Shown here piece by piece: positions 25,531 to 34,050 of a stretch of DNA of 64,000 bases. Origin of the DNA: Pseudomonas sp. MRSN 12121 (GTDB lineage Bacteria > Pseudomonadota > Gammaproteobacteria > Pseudomonadales > Pseudomonadaceae); the NCBI RefSeq assembly GCF_000931465.1, contig NZ_CP010892.1, positions 1,426,001 to 1,490,000 of the forward strand, in the 5' to 3' direction. The notes beneath the pieces were generated by a model, which ran no database searches, was not told the origin of the DNA, and was given only the letters and a program-made list of their open reading frames with translations. The position numbers and the translations under genes are program-made. Each line of letters opens with the position of its first letter. Position 1 is the stretch's first letter.

Positions 25531-27144
25531 TTACGCCTCGATGCCGAGGATGCTGCGCGCCACCGCTTCGGCGATGCGAATCCCGTCCACGCCGGCCGAG
25601 AGGATGCCGCCGGCGTAACCGGCGCCTTCGCCGGCCGGGAACAGGCCTTTGACGTTGAGGCTCTGCATCGACTCGTCGCGGGTAATGCGCAGCGGCGACG
25701 AGGTGCGGGTCTCGATCCCGGTCAGTACCGCGTCATGCAGCGAGTAACCCTTGATCTGCCGCTCGAAGGCCGGCAGCGCTTCGCGGATCGCCTCGATGGC
25801 GAAGTCCGGCAGGGCCAGGGCCAGGTCGCCCAGGGCCACGCCCGGCTTGTAGGACGGCTCGACGCTGCCCAGGGCGGTGGACGGCTTGCCGGCGATGAAG
25901 TCGCCGACCAGTTGCGCCGGGGCTTCGTAGTTGCTGCCACCGAGAACGAAGGCGTGGGATTCCAGGCGCTCCTGCAGCTCGATACCGGCCAGCGGGCCGC
26001 CCGGGTAATCCACTTCCGGGGTGATGCCGACCACGATGCCGGAGTTGGCGTTGCGCTCGTTGCGCGAGTACTGGCTCATGCCGTTGGTGACCACCCGGTT
26101 CGGTTCGGAGGTCGCCGCCACCACGGTGCCGCCCGGGCACATGCAGAAGCTGTAGACCGAACGGCCGTTCTTCGCGTGGTGCACCAGCTTGTAGTCGGCC
26201 GCGCCGAGTTTCGGATGGCCGGCGTACTTGCCCAGGCGCGCGCTGTCGATCAGCGATTGCGGGTGTTCGATCCGGAAGCCCACGGAGAAAGGCTTGGCTT
26301 CCATGTACACGCCACGGCCGTGGAGCATGCGGAAGGTGTCGCGGGCGCTGTGGCCGAGGGCCAGGATCACGTGCCGGGAGTGCAGCTGTTCGCCGCTGGC
26401 GAGCTCGACGCCCACCAGCTGGCCGTCTTCGATCAGCACGTCGGTCACCCGTTGCTCGAAGCGCACTTCACCGCCCAGGGCGATGATCTGCTGGCGCATG
26501 TTCTCGACCACGCCGGTCAGGCGGAAGGTGCCGATGTGCGGCTTGCTGACGTAGAGGATCTCTTCCGGCGCGCCGGCCTTGACGAACTCGTGCAGAACCT
26601 TGCGGCCGTGGTGTTTCGGGTCCTTGATCTGGCTGTACAGCTTGCCGTCGGAGAAGGTCCCCGCGCCGCCTTCGCCGAACTGCACGTTGGATTCCGGGTT
26701 GAGCACGCTCTTGCGCCACAGGCCCCAGGTGTCCTTGGTGCGCTGGCGCACTTCCTTGCCACGCTCGAGGATGATCGGCTTGAAGCCCATCTGCGCCAGC
26801 ACCAGGCCGGCGAAAATCCCGCAGGGGCCGAAACCGACGACGATCGGGCGCTGCTCCAGGGCGGCGGGCGCCTGGCCGACGAACTTATAGCTGACATCCG
26901 GAGCCGGGTTGACGTTACGGTCGTCGGCGAACTTGTGCAGCAGCCTGGCCTCGTCGCGAACTTCGAGGTCGAGGGTATAGATGAAGTACAGCTCGGACGA
27001 CTTCTTGCGCGCGTCGTAGCTGCGCTTGAACAGGGTGAAGTCGAGCAGTTCCTCGCTGGCGATGCCCAGGCGCTGCAGGATGGCAGGGCGCAGGTCTTCA
27101 TCGGGATGGTCGATCGGCAGCTTGAGTTCGGTGATTCGTAACAT
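25531..27144 (-). CDS. NAD(P)/FAD-dependent oxidoreductase (FAD-utilising dehydrogenase type)
   Basis: This 537-residue cytoplasmic flavoprotein has an N-terminal extension (about 1-95), then a dinucleotide-binding motif PIVVGFGPCGIFAGLVLAQMG and a second FAD region near the C-terminus (LFPAGEGAGYAGGILSAGVDGIRIAEAVA). It belongs to a widespread family annotated only as FAD-dependent dehydrogenase; no substrate is known. The middle bears conserved FSDGKLYSQIKDP. No neighbour points to a pathway. Confidence 0.82.
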   Translation of the reverse strand: MLRITELKLPIDHPDEDLRPAILQRLGIASEELLDFTLFKRSYDARKKSSELYFIYTLDLEVRDEARLLHKFADDRNVNPAPDVSYKFVGQAPAALEQRPIVVGFGPCGIFAGLVLAQMGFKPIILERGKEVRQRTKDTWGLWRKSVLNPESNVQFGEGGAGTFSDGKLYSQIKDPKHHGRKVLHEFVKAGAPEEILYVSKPHIGTFRLTGVVENMRQQIIALGGEVRFEQRVTDVLIEDGQLVGVELASGEQLHSRHVILALGHSARDTFRMLHGRGVYMEAKPFSVGFRIEHPQSLIDSARLGKYAGHPKLGAADYKLVHHAKNGRSVYSFCMCPGGTVVAATSEPNRVVTNGMSQYSRNERNANSGIVVGITPEVDYPGGPLAGIELQERLESHAFVLGGSNYEAPAQLVGDFIAGKPSTALGSVEPSYKPGVALGDLALALPDFAIEAIREALPAFERQIKGYSLHDAVLTGIETRTSSPLRITRDESMQSLNVKGLFPAGEGAGYAGGILSAGVDGIRIAEAVARSILGIEA

Positions 27145-27254
27145 GACAGGGTCCGGTTCGCGGGACGCACCAATGCGTCAGGGCGGTTTTACAAACCGGC
27201 GATTATAAGCCGCAAAGCCCGGACCCCGTGAGGTTAAAACGGTTGTCCGTCGCC

Positions 27255-27941
27255 TCAGTCGTTGCGCGAGCCGCCGAAGTAGGCGCAACCGCGCTGCACC
27301 TGGCCATCGACCCGCAGCTCCGCGCTCAGGTGCTGCACGCTGCCGGTCTGGCTGTCCACGCAGCGTTGCGGGGCGACCCAGAGTTCGACGTGGCGGTTGT
27401 TGGCCTCGCTGCTGAGGTTGAAACGGCCATCGCCCAGTTGCTCTTCCAGGTAGGGCAGGGCCAGGGCGGGCTGGTCGGCGCGTTCGATGCGCATGCCCTT
27501 GGCGCTGACGTCGACGTTCCAGGCCGGGGCCTTGCCGCTGGCCCGCAGGATCAGGCGCGGGAAGTCGGGGTCGCCGCAGGCGTCGTTCGAGCGTTCGAGC
27601 CGATACAGCTGGCTCAGCGCTACCTCGCTGTCGGCGCCGCCGGACTGGCTCGGGGAAAAGTGCCCGCGCAGGTCGGCGAACAGCGTGCCCTGCTTTTCCG
27701 CCAGGGTAGCGGCTTCCTGGAGGATGCTGGTGCCGCCGTCGTCCTTGACCGCATAACGCTGTTCGCCCGTGCAAGGCTTGAACAGCAGTCGGCCTTCGGC
27801 GGCGCTCAGCGTGCCTTGCATGCGGGTCTGGCCGGCCTGGGACGAGGCCCCGGACGAGCCGTCGAATACCGACAGCATCTGGCAACCGGCGAACAGGGGG
27901 AGCAGGGCGATACAAACGAGGGAACGGGCGGCACGCATCAT
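27255..27941 (-). CDS. Lipoprotein of the COG3650 type
   Basis: This 228-residue lipoprotein has lipobox LFAGC (Cys20). Two similar beta domains follow: LSAAEGRLLFKPCTGEQRYAV near 47-67, and APAWNVDVSAKGMRIERADQPAL near 137-159. The last part contains PQRCVDSQTGSVQHLSAELRVDGQVQRGCAYFGG, with two cysteines likely paired. Proteins of this group are predicted periplasmic and uncharacterised. The ATG at 27941 gives the signal peptide; a second ATG follows directly. Confidence 0.72.
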   Translation of the reverse strand: MMRAARSLVCIALLPLFAGCQMLSVFDGSSGASSQAGQTRMQGTLSAAEGRLLFKPCTGEQRYAVKDDGGTSILQEAATLAEKQGTLFADLRGHFSPSQSGGADSEVALSQLYRLERSNDACGDPDFPRLILRASGKAPAWNVDVSAKGMRIERADQPALALPYLEEQLGDGRFNLSSEANNRHVELWVAPQRCVDSQTGSVQHLSAELRVDGQVQRGCAYFGGSRND

Positions 27942-28053
27942 CGGGTCTCCAATCAAGTGCCGCCACGTTACTGAGCCCGGCCGCGCATCACAACCCCGGA
28001 GCCAATCCCGCTTGCCGGCGATCCGGGCACTGCGGTGTGCCTGGCGTAGCGCT

Positions 28054-28077
28054 ATCGCGAGCAAGCTTCGCTCCTAC
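28054..28077 (-). repeat. Single REP element
   Basis: One full REP arm, reverse orientation of the GTAGGAGCGAAGCTTGCTCG family, with no partner arm nearby. It lies just past the end of the SDR gene. Confidence 0.85.
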
Positions 28078-28089
28078 AGAGGCATGGGG

Positions 28090-28689
28090 TCAGCCGACGA
28101 TAAAGGTCTGGCCAGTCTGCAGGCCTTCCACGCTCTTGGCATAGGCCAATGCCACGTCGGCAGCGGGGACCGGCTTGTAGCCGCGAAAGAACGGGGCATA
28201 GCTGCCCATGGCTTCTTCCAGCACGGTCGGGCTCACCGAGTTCACGCGCAGGCCGCGGGGCAACTCGATGGCGGCGGCGCGGACGAACGCGTCGAGGGCG
28301 CCGTTGACCAGGGCCGCCGAGGCGCCGCTGCGGATCGGATCGCGGTTGAGGATGCCGGAGGTCAGGGTGAAGGAGGCGCCATCGTTGGCGAACTCTCGGC
28401 CGATCAGCAGTAGGTTGACCTGGCCCATCAGCTTGTCCTGCAGGCCCAGGGCGAAGCTCTGTTCGTTCATCTCGCCCAGCGGCGCGAACGTGACGCTGCC
28501 CGCGGCGCAGACCAGCGCATCGAAGTGGCCGGTTTTTTCGAACAGGGCGCGGATCGAGGCGCTGTCGCTGATATCCACCTGGTAGTCGCCGCTGGTGCGG
28601 CCAATGCGAACGATCTCGTGGCGTTGCGCCAGTTCCTTGTCTACCGCCGAGCCTATGGTGCCGGTGGCGCCGATCAGAAGGATTTTCAT
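28090..28689 (-). CDS. Short-chain dehydrogenase-like protein lacking YxxxK
   Basis: This 199-residue SDR-fold protein has the nucleotide motif LLIGATGTIGSAV (5-17) and VCAAGSVTF (about 60-68). Ser111 is present (TLTSG), but where Tyr-x-x-x-Lys should stand the sequence is IRSGASAALVNGAL, without either residue. It is short for an SDR. It may bind NADP(H) without classical catalysis. A LysR regulator is divergently transcribed 106 bp away and probably controls it. Confidence 0.8.
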   Translation of the reverse strand: MKILLIGATGTIGSAVDKELAQRHEIVRIGRTSGDYQVDISDSASIRALFEKTGHFDALVCAAGSVTFAPLGEMNEQSFALGLQDKLMGQVNLLLIGREFANDGASFTLTSGILNRDPIRSGASAALVNGALDAFVRAAAIELPRGLRVNSVSPTVLEEAMGSYAPFFRGYKPVPAADVALAYAKSVEGLQTGQTFIVG

Positions 28690-28795
28690 GCTGCGGTTCC
28701 TCGTGTGGGGTGAACGAGGTTGCAGTCTAGTGCTGGTTTTTCCCCTTGATTAGCGCACTAATGGGCAACTTTTGGTTTTCGGATGGAAACAATCC

Positions 28796-29704
28796 ATGAG
28801 CGAGATGGATGACCTGGCAGCCTTCGCTGTCCTGATCGAAGCCGGCAGCTTCACCCTGGCCGCCCAGCAACTGGGCTGCAGCAAGGGGCAATTGTCCAAG
28901 CGCATCAGCGCGCTCGAGGCGCAATTCGCGGTGGTCTTGCTGCAACGCACCACCCGCCGCCTGAGCCTGACCGCGGCGGGCGCGGCGCTGCTGCCCCAGG
29001 CCCAGGCGCTGCTGGCGCAGGTGCAGCGGGCGCGCCAGGCGCTGGCACGGCTCAAGGACGACATGGCCGGGCCGGTGCGGCTGACGATGCCGGTGTCCCT
29101 GGGGGAGAGCTTTTTCGATGGCGCGCTGCTGGCGTTTTCCCAGACCTACCCCGAGGTGCAGATCGAGCTGGAATTGAACAACAGTTACCGCGACCTGGCC
29201 CGGGACGGTTTCGACCTGGCGATCCGCCTGGAGGTGGCCAACGACCAGCGGCTGGTGGCCCGGCCGCTGCTGGCCTGGCATGAGATGACCTGCGCCAGCC
29301 CGGCCTACCTGGAGCAGCATGGCGAGCCGCGCGTACCCCAGGACCTGGCCGGGCATCGCTGCCTGCTCAACAGCCACTACAGCGGCCGCGAGGAGTGGCT
29401 TTACCACCAGCAGCACGAATTGCTGCGGGTGCGGGTGTCCGGGCCTTTTGCCAGCAATCACTACAACCTGCTGAAGAAGGCCGCGCTGGTGGGGGCCGGG
29501 GTCGCTCGGCTGCCGTCCTACCTGCTGCAGGCGGAACTGGGCGACGGGCGCCTGCGTGCCCTGCTGCGCGACTACCAGACCCGCAGCATGCCGATGTACC
29601 TGGTGCACCCGTACCAGGGCGGCTTGCCCAGGCGCACCCAGGTCCTGGCCGATTACCTGATCGACTGGTTCAAGCGCAGCGGCGAGGCGCTGGACCGCCT
29701 GTAA
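28796..29704 (+). CDS. LysR-family transcriptional regulator
   Basis: This 302-residue regulator has an N-terminal winged helix-turn-helix (residues 5-62; SFTLAAQQLGCSKGQLSKRISALE) and a C-terminal inducer-binding domain typical of the CrgA/aromatic-responsive branch (LTMPVSLGESFFDGALLAFSQTYPEVQIELELNN). It is divergent from the SDR-like gene, the usual layout for a regulator and its target. The inducer is unknown. Confidence 0.9.
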   Translation: MSEMDDLAAFAVLIEAGSFTLAAQQLGCSKGQLSKRISALEAQFAVVLLQRTTRRLSLTAAGAALLPQAQALLAQVQRARQALARLKDDMAGPVRLTMPVSLGESFFDGALLAFSQTYPEVQIELELNNSYRDLARDGFDLAIRLEVANDQRLVARPLLAWHEMTCASPAYLEQHGEPRVPQDLAGHRCLLNSHYSGREEWLYHQQHELLRVRVSGPFASNHYNLLKKAALVGAGVARLPSYLLQAELGDGRLRALLRDYQTRSMPMYLVHPYQGGLPRRTQVLADYLIDWFKRSGEALDRL

Positions 29705-29715
29705 CCGCCGAACCT

Positions 29716-29803
29716 GCAGGAGCGCAGCTTGCTCGCGATGACCGCGCCGCGGGCTGTCTGGAATACCGCGTTATCGTTCATCGCGCGCAAGCTGCGCTCC
29801 TAC
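29716..29803. repeat. REP doublet (mosaic arms)
   Basis: Left arm 29716-29739 (GCAGGAGCGCAGCTTGCTCG) and right arm 29780-29803, in reverse orientation with the GCGCGCG variant, are about 40 bp apart. Unlike other pairs the two arms carry different variants. Confidence 0.85.
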
Positions 29804-29818
29804 GGGAGAGGTGGGAGG

Positions 29819-30319
29819 TCAGCGGTAGCGGCGGGCGATCAGGTGGTCGATGGACAGCGCGCCGGGACCGCGGGCCATCAGGTACAGCAGGAGGGCCGCC
29901 CAGGTGCCGTGGGTCGGGTAGGCGTCGGGGTAGACGAAGAGCTGGATGGTCAGGGTCATGCCCAGCAGCGCCAGGGCCGAGAAGCGTGTGGCGAAGCCGA
30001 TCAGCAGCAGCACCGGGAACAGGTGCTCGGCGAAGGCGGCCAGGTGCGCGGCCAGTTCCGGGGAGAGCAGCGGCAGCGCGTACTCGCTGCGAAACAGCGG
30101 GATCGTCGAATCGGCCAGGCGCGGCACGCCGAGCTCGAAGGTCCCGGAGAACAGGTCGATGGCCAGCCCCTCGATTTTGGTCTGGCCGGATTTCCAGAAC
30201 ACCGCGGCGATGGAAAAGCGCGCGACAAAGGCGATCAGGCTGTGGGGGATGCGTTCCAGCAACTGGATGAGCCGGTTCACCCCGCGGGTCAGCGGGTGGT
30301 GGGTGCAAGGGGGGTGCAT
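29819..30319 (-). CDS. DoxX-family membrane protein of the bufferin operon (BufD-like)
   Basis: This 166-residue protein has four hydrophobic segments with DoxX hallmarks: LIAFVARFSIAAVFWKSGQTKI, then a central helix HLFPVLLLIGFATRFSALALLGMTLTIQLFVYP. It is last in the DUF2282-DUF692-DUF2063-DoxX operon, starting two bases from the DUF2063 stop. DoxX proteins are common in such clusters, possibly handling redox or membrane steps. Its exact role is not known. Confidence 0.82.
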   Translation of the reverse strand: MHPPCTHHPLTRGVNRLIQLLERIPHSLIAFVARFSIAAVFWKSGQTKIEGLAIDLFSGTFELGVPRLADSTIPLFRSEYALPLLSPELAAHLAAFAEHLFPVLLLIGFATRFSALALLGMTLTIQLFVYPDAYPTHGTWAALLLYLMARGPGALSIDHLIARRYR

Positions 30320-30321
30320 GT

Positions 30322-31092
30322 TCAGGCCTCGGAAGGGGGGGACAGACGAGTGATGGCGCCGCGGCTGATCAACAACCCCAGGGCGCGGCCCGGATCGAAG
30401 GCCGGATCGACGGCGAAGGCGTCATCGATGGCGAGTTGCAGCGGTTGCGAGCGGCGCAGGTTATGGATGAAGCAGGCGTCGCCGGCCTCGAGGGCGAACA
30501 CCTCGACATCCAGCTCATGGCGCAGTACCAGGGCGTGTTGCCCCTGTTGCAGGTCGATGGCTTGCCAGTCGCCCTGGCCCTGGTGCACGGCCCATAGCGC
30601 GACCACCGGATGAGCCGAGTCCAGCTGGCCGAGCGAGGGGTGCAGGATCACGCGGCGTTGCCCCAGCGTCTCTGGCTCGGCCATGGCCGCCACGATCTGT
30701 GGCGCGGGCAGCGGGTTGGCGTCGGCGGCGTGGTAGGCCACCACCCGCAAGCGTTCCAGGCGCGCCACGTCTGCCAGGTACGGCAGCCCGGCCGCGGGAG
30801 GGAAGCCCTCGACGAAGGCCGCGAAGTCGTGGCCGTAGTCGCTGAGCACGGCGCTGCGCGGCGGGCAGGCCCTGACGTAGAGCGCGGCCATGGCGCGGAA
30901 GAACTCATCGCCCACCAGTTGCGCCACGACCGGGTAGGTGTCGGCCAGGGCGTTGATCAGCGAACTCTGGACATTGTTGCGGTACACCGCGAAGCGGCTG
31001 GCCGGGTCGGCGCCATTGGCGCTGTACAAGTCCGCGGGGCAGGGCTGGTCGGGGTCGAGCAGGGCGCTGGCGAAGGCGGCTTGGGTATTCAT
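30322..31092 (-). CDS. bufC: DUF2063/HvfC-like partner of the MNIO enzyme (BufC-like)
   Basis: This 256-residue cytoplasmic protein has an N-terminal DUF2063 domain (about 5-95; [40 protein letters not shown]). Its C-terminal part is less conserved. In MNIO systems this protein binds the precursor leader and presents it to the DUF692 enzyme. Its ATG overlaps the MNIO stop by four bases, which fits a stoichiometric complex. The open frame reads further upstream, within the MNIO gene, without homology. Confidence 0.85.
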   Translation of the reverse strand: MNTQAAFASALLDPDQPCPADLYSANGADPASRFAVYRNNVQSSLINALADTYPVVAQLVGDEFFRAMAALYVRACPPRSAVLSDYGHDFAAFVEGFPPAAGLPYLADVARLERLRVVAYHAADANPLPAPQIVAAMAEPETLGQRRVILHPSLGQLDSAHPVVALWAVHQGQGDWQAIDLQQGQHALVLRHELDVEVFALEAGDACFIHNLRRSQPLQLAIDDAFAVDPAFDPGRALGLLISRGAITRLSPPSEA

Positions 31093-31988
31093 GCCGGCCT
31101 CCTTGCGCTTTGCAGCAACTGCTCGGCCTGGCGTGCCTCGGCGTGCAGCACGGAAAACGCCGGCACCTGGTTGTCGCGCTCGATCAGGGTCGCGGTCGGC
31201 CCGATCCGGTCCAGCAGCCGCAGGTACAGTGCCCACACCGCGTTATCGATCGGCGCGCCGTGATCGTCGATCAGCAGGCGGTCGCCCAGGCTGTCGGTGT
31301 CCTCGGCGAAGCCGGCCAGATGAATCTCGCCCACGCTCTGCAGCGGCAAGGCATCGATATAGGCCAGCGGATCGCGCCGATGGTTGATGCACGACACGTA
31401 GACGTTGTTCACATCCAGCAACAGGCCGCAGCCAGTGCGGCGTAGCACTTCGCGGATGAACTCGGCCTCGTCCATGCTCGAGCGGCGAAACTCCAGGTAG
31501 GTCGCCGGGTTCTCCAGCAGCATGGGCCGGCGCAGGGTGCTCTGTACCTGGTCGATGTGTTCGCAGACGCGGTCCAGCGTCGGCCGGTCATAGGCCAGGG
31601 GTAGCAGGTCGTTGAGAAACACCGGGCCATGGCTGGACCAGGCCAGGTGTTCGGAAAAGGACTGGGGCTGGTAGCGCTCGATCAGCGCGGCCAGGCGTTG
31701 CAGGTGCCGAAGGTCCAGTGGCCCCTCGGCTCCGATCGACAGGCCGACGCCATGCAGCGACAGCGGGTACTGTTCGCGGATCAGCCCCAGGTAGTGGTGA
31801 AACGGCCCGCCATCGACCATGTAGTTTTCCGCATGGACTTCGAAGAAACCGATGTCGGGCCGTTGGCTCAGGACCTCGCGCAGGTGCTCGGTCTTGAGCC
31901 CCAGCCCGGCGCGATGCGGCAGGCTGGAGGCGGTCGCCTGAGTGGCGGGACGCAGTGCAGGTGGCATGGCAATGTTCATCATCGACAC
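31089..31988 (-). CDS. bufB: MNIO (DUF692) multinuclear iron oxidase for RiPP maturation (BufB-like)
   Basis: This 299-residue TIM-barrel enzyme shows the DUF692 signatures [65 protein letters not shown] and GEIHLAGF. Conserved His, Asp and Glu residues in these blocks bind two or three irons in the family. Such enzymes convert precursor cysteines into thiooxazole or oxazolone-type groups. The start could be GTG 31988, ATG 31982 or ATG 31979; GAG just upstream favours 31982. The precursor gene ends 16 bases before. Confidence 0.88.
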   Translation of the reverse strand: MSMMNIAMPPALRPATQATASSLPHRAGLGLKTEHLREVLSQRPDIGFFEVHAENYMVDGGPFHHYLGLIREQYPLSLHGVGLSIGAEGPLDLRHLQRLAALIERYQPQSFSEHLAWSSHGPVFLNDLLPLAYDRPTLDRVCEHIDQVQSTLRRPMLLENPATYLEFRRSSMDEAEFIREVLRRTGCGLLLDVNNVYVSCINHRRDPLAYIDALPLQSVGEIHLAGFAEDTDSLGDRLLIDDHGAPIDNAVWALYLRLLDRIGPTATLIERDNQVPAFSVLHAEARQAEQLLQSARRPA

Positions 31989-32004
31989 TCAGGCGGACGG
32001 TGGA

Positions 32005-32310
32005 TTACGACTTGGCCTTGTAGGCCTGGAGCTGGCCGAAGCCGGTCGGCGAAGTGCTGCTCGCGGTTTTTTCGCAGGTGCCCTTCGGTACCAGCTTCCA
32101 GGCGTTGGCCTGGTGGTCGACCTTGGCGGTGCCGGCACAGGTGGTGCCCGCGCCGGCGGCGCAATCGTTCTTGCCTTTCATGGCGACGCCAAAGCATTTT
32201 TCCATGTCGTCGGCGGCCTGGGCGGTGGTCGGCAGGGCGGCGATGCTCAAGGCAGAACCGAGCGCCAGGGCCAGGGCAGCGGCGGACAGGGTGCGAGTGG
32301 TAGCGGTCAT
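32005..32310 (-). CDS. bufA: Bufferin-type RiPP precursor (DUF2282)
   Basis: This 101-residue precursor has an unusually long, Sec-type signal (residues 1-32, ending TTAQA) and a short core. The core holds four cysteines: Cys39 (MEKCFGVA), Cys50 (KGKNDCAAG), Cys58 (GTTCAGTA) and Cys79 (PKGTCEK). This layout, EKCxGVA..KNDCAAG, is the DUF2282 bufferin pattern. In characterised bufferins the two inner cysteines become thiooxazoles and the peptide, exported by Sec, binds copper. GGAGAAATACC precedes the ATG. The MNIO, partner and DoxX genes follow in one operon. Confidence 0.88.
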   Translation of the reverse strand: MTATTRTLSAAALALALGSALSIAALPTTAQAADDMEKCFGVAMKGKNDCAAGAGTTCAGTAKVDHQANAWKLVPKGTCEKTASSTSPTGFGQLQAYKAKS

Positions 32311-32400
32311 GGTATTTCTCCAAAAAGGTAGTGGATAGGCAGGCATGTGTGCCTGCTTACCCCTCTAGAGGGCGGTCGCGGGGATTCGTTACAACGGGTA
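32311..32400 (-). promoter_or_regulatory. Bufferin operon leader with hairpin and palindrome
   Basis: Upstream of the precursor ATG lie a hairpin (GCAGGCA-TGTG-TGCCTGC, 32339-32356) and a perfect 12-bp palindrome CCCTCTAGAGGG (32361-32372). On the reading strand, TGTAACG at 32393-32387 resembles the -35 of ECF-type promoters, and the palindrome overlaps the -10 zone. A regulator site for metal stress is plausible but unproven. Confidence 0.4.
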
Positions 32401-32438
32401 CCGAAAAAATGTTCATGGGGCGAGACCGCGGCGCCTGT

Positions 32439-32509
32439 ATCGCCGGCAAGCCTGGCTCCTACAAAGGCAGGGCCCACACCGGCCTGTAGGAGCGAGGCTT
32501 GCCCGCGAT
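32439..32509. repeat. Two divergent REP elements
   Basis: Arm 32439-32462 (reverse) and arm 32486-32509 (forward, GTAGGAGCGAGGCTTGCCCG) face outward, opposite to the other pairs, and carry different variants. They sit between the liv terminator and the bufferin leader. Confidence 0.8.
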
Positions 32510-32536
32510 AGGCTCTGTCTCACGTTTGGCAAGGCG

Positions 32537-32566
32537 AAAAAAAACGGCCCCGCAGGGCCGTTTTTC
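32537..32566 (-). terminator. Terminator of the branched-chain amino acid operon
   Basis: The stem AACGGCCC/GGGCCGTT with loop CGCA is followed, in the leftward direction, by eight U residues. T-runs on both sides let it act both ways. Confidence 0.92.
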
Positions 32567-32580
32567 GTTGTCGCAGGTGC

Positions 32581-33282
32581 TCAGCCGCCCAGGTAGGCTT
32601 CGCGCACCTTGGGGTCGGTCAGCAGGGCTTCGCCGGTGCCTTGCATCACCACCCGGCCGTTTTCCAGCACATAGGCGCGGTCGGCGATCTTCAGCGCCTG
32701 GTTGGCGTTCTGCTCCACCAGGAACACCGTCACGCCGTCGCGGCGCAGCTGTTCGATGATGTCGAAGATCTGCTGGATGATGATCGGCGCCAGGCCCAGG
32801 GACGGTTCGTCGAGCAGCAACAGCTTGGGCTTGCTCATCAGCGCCCGGCCGATGGCGAGCATCTGCTGCTCGCCCCCGGACATGGTGCCGCCGCGCTGAG
32901 TGAAGCGTTCCTTGAGGCGCGGGAACAGGTGCAGGACCTTGTCCATCTGCTCCTGGTAGTCGCCCTTGTCGGTGAAGAACCCGCCCATGGCCAGGTTTTC
33001 CTCGACGGTCAGGCGGGCGAACACCCGGCGGCCTTCCGGCACCACGGCAATGCTCTTGCGCATGATCTGCGCCGAGCTCTGCCCCACCAGCTCTTCACCC
33101 AGGTAACGGATGCTGCCGCTGTGGGCCTGCGGCGAGCCGCAGAGGGTCATCAGCAGGGTGGATTTGCCGGCGCCGTTGGCCCCGATCAGGGTGACGATCT
33201 CGCCCTGGCGGATCTCGACGTTGACGCTGTGCAGCGCCTGGATCTTGCCGTAGAAGGTGGAAACGTTTTCGAACTGCAGCAT
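32581..33282 (-). CDS. livF: Branched-chain amino acid ABC ATPase LivF/BraG
   Basis: This 233-residue ATPase has Walker A LIGANGAGKST, signature MSGGEQQMLAIGRAL and Walker B LLLLDEPSLGL. It is the second ATPase of the leucine/isoleucine/valine importer (BraG in P. aeruginosa). It follows livG with no gap and is the last gene before the operon terminator. Confidence 0.95.
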   Translation of the reverse strand: MLQFENVSTFYGKIQALHSVNVEIRQGEIVTLIGANGAGKSTLLMTLCGSPQAHSGSIRYLGEELVGQSSAQIMRKSIAVVPEGRRVFARLTVEENLAMGGFFTDKGDYQEQMDKVLHLFPRLKERFTQRGGTMSGGEQQMLAIGRALMSKPKLLLLDEPSLGLAPIIIQQIFDIIEQLRRDGVTVFLVEQNANQALKIADRAYVLENGRVVMQGTGEALLTDPKVREAYLGG

Positions 33283-34050
33283 TTACGCTTCCCCCAGGTA
33301 GGCTTTGATCACATCGGGATTGTCGCGGATCTGTTCCGGCGTGCCGTTGGCCAGGGGCGTGCCCTGGTTGATCACGACGATATGGTCGGAAATGCTCATG
33401 ACCAGTTTCATGTCGTGTTCGATCAGCAGCACGGTCACGTTGTGCTCTTCGCGCAGCACGCTGATCAGGGCCTTGAGGTCTTCGGTTTCCTTCGGGTTCA
33501 GGCCGGCGGCCGGTTCGTCGAGCATGAGGATCCGCGGGCGGGTCATCATGCAGCGGGCGATTTCCAGGCGACGTTGCTGACCGTAGGCCAGGGTGCCGGC
33601 GGTGCGGTTGGCGAATTCCTTGAGGTTGACCTTTTCCAGCCAGTACTCGGCGTATTCCATGGCCTCGCGCTCGCTCTTGCGGAACGCCGGGGTCTTGAAC
33701 AGGCCGGACAGGAAGTTGGTGTTCAAGTGACGGTGCTGGGCGATCAGCAGGTTCTCGACCGCCGTCATGTCCTTGAACAGCCGCACGTTCTGGAAGGTGC
33801 GCACCACGCCCTTGAGGGCGATCTTGTGTCCGGGCAGGCCCTGGATCGGCTCGCCGTCCAGCAGGATGCTGCCGCCGGTAGGCTGGTAGAAACCGGTCAG
33901 GCAGTTGAACACCGTGGTCTTGCCCGCGCCGTTAGGCCCGATCAGCGCCACCACCTGTTTTTCCTTGACGGTCAGGGCCACGCCGTTGACCGCCAGCAAG
34001 CCGCCGAAGCGCATGCTCAGATTTTCGACTTTGAGGATCTCGCGGCTCAT
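33283..34050 (-). CDS. livG: Branched-chain amino acid ABC ATPase LivG/BraF
   Basis: This 255-residue ATPase has Walker [21 protein letters not shown], signature [16 protein letters not shown] and Walker [14 protein letters not shown]. The extra C-terminal helix region typical of LivG ([19 protein letters not shown]) is present. Its ATG overlaps the livM stop by four bases. It pairs with LivF under the LivH/LivM channel. Confidence 0.95.
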   Translation of the reverse strand: MSREILKVENLSMRFGGLLAVNGVALTVKEKQVVALIGPNGAGKTTVFNCLTGFYQPTGGSILLDGEPIQGLPGHKIALKGVVRTFQNVRLFKDMTAVENLLIAQHRHLNTNFLSGLFKTPAFRKSEREAMEYAEYWLEKVNLKEFANRTAGTLAYGQQRRLEIARCMMTRPRILMLDEPAAGLNPKETEDLKALISVLREEHNVTVLLIEHDMKLVMSISDHIVVINQGTPLANGTPEQIRDNPDVIKAYLGEA

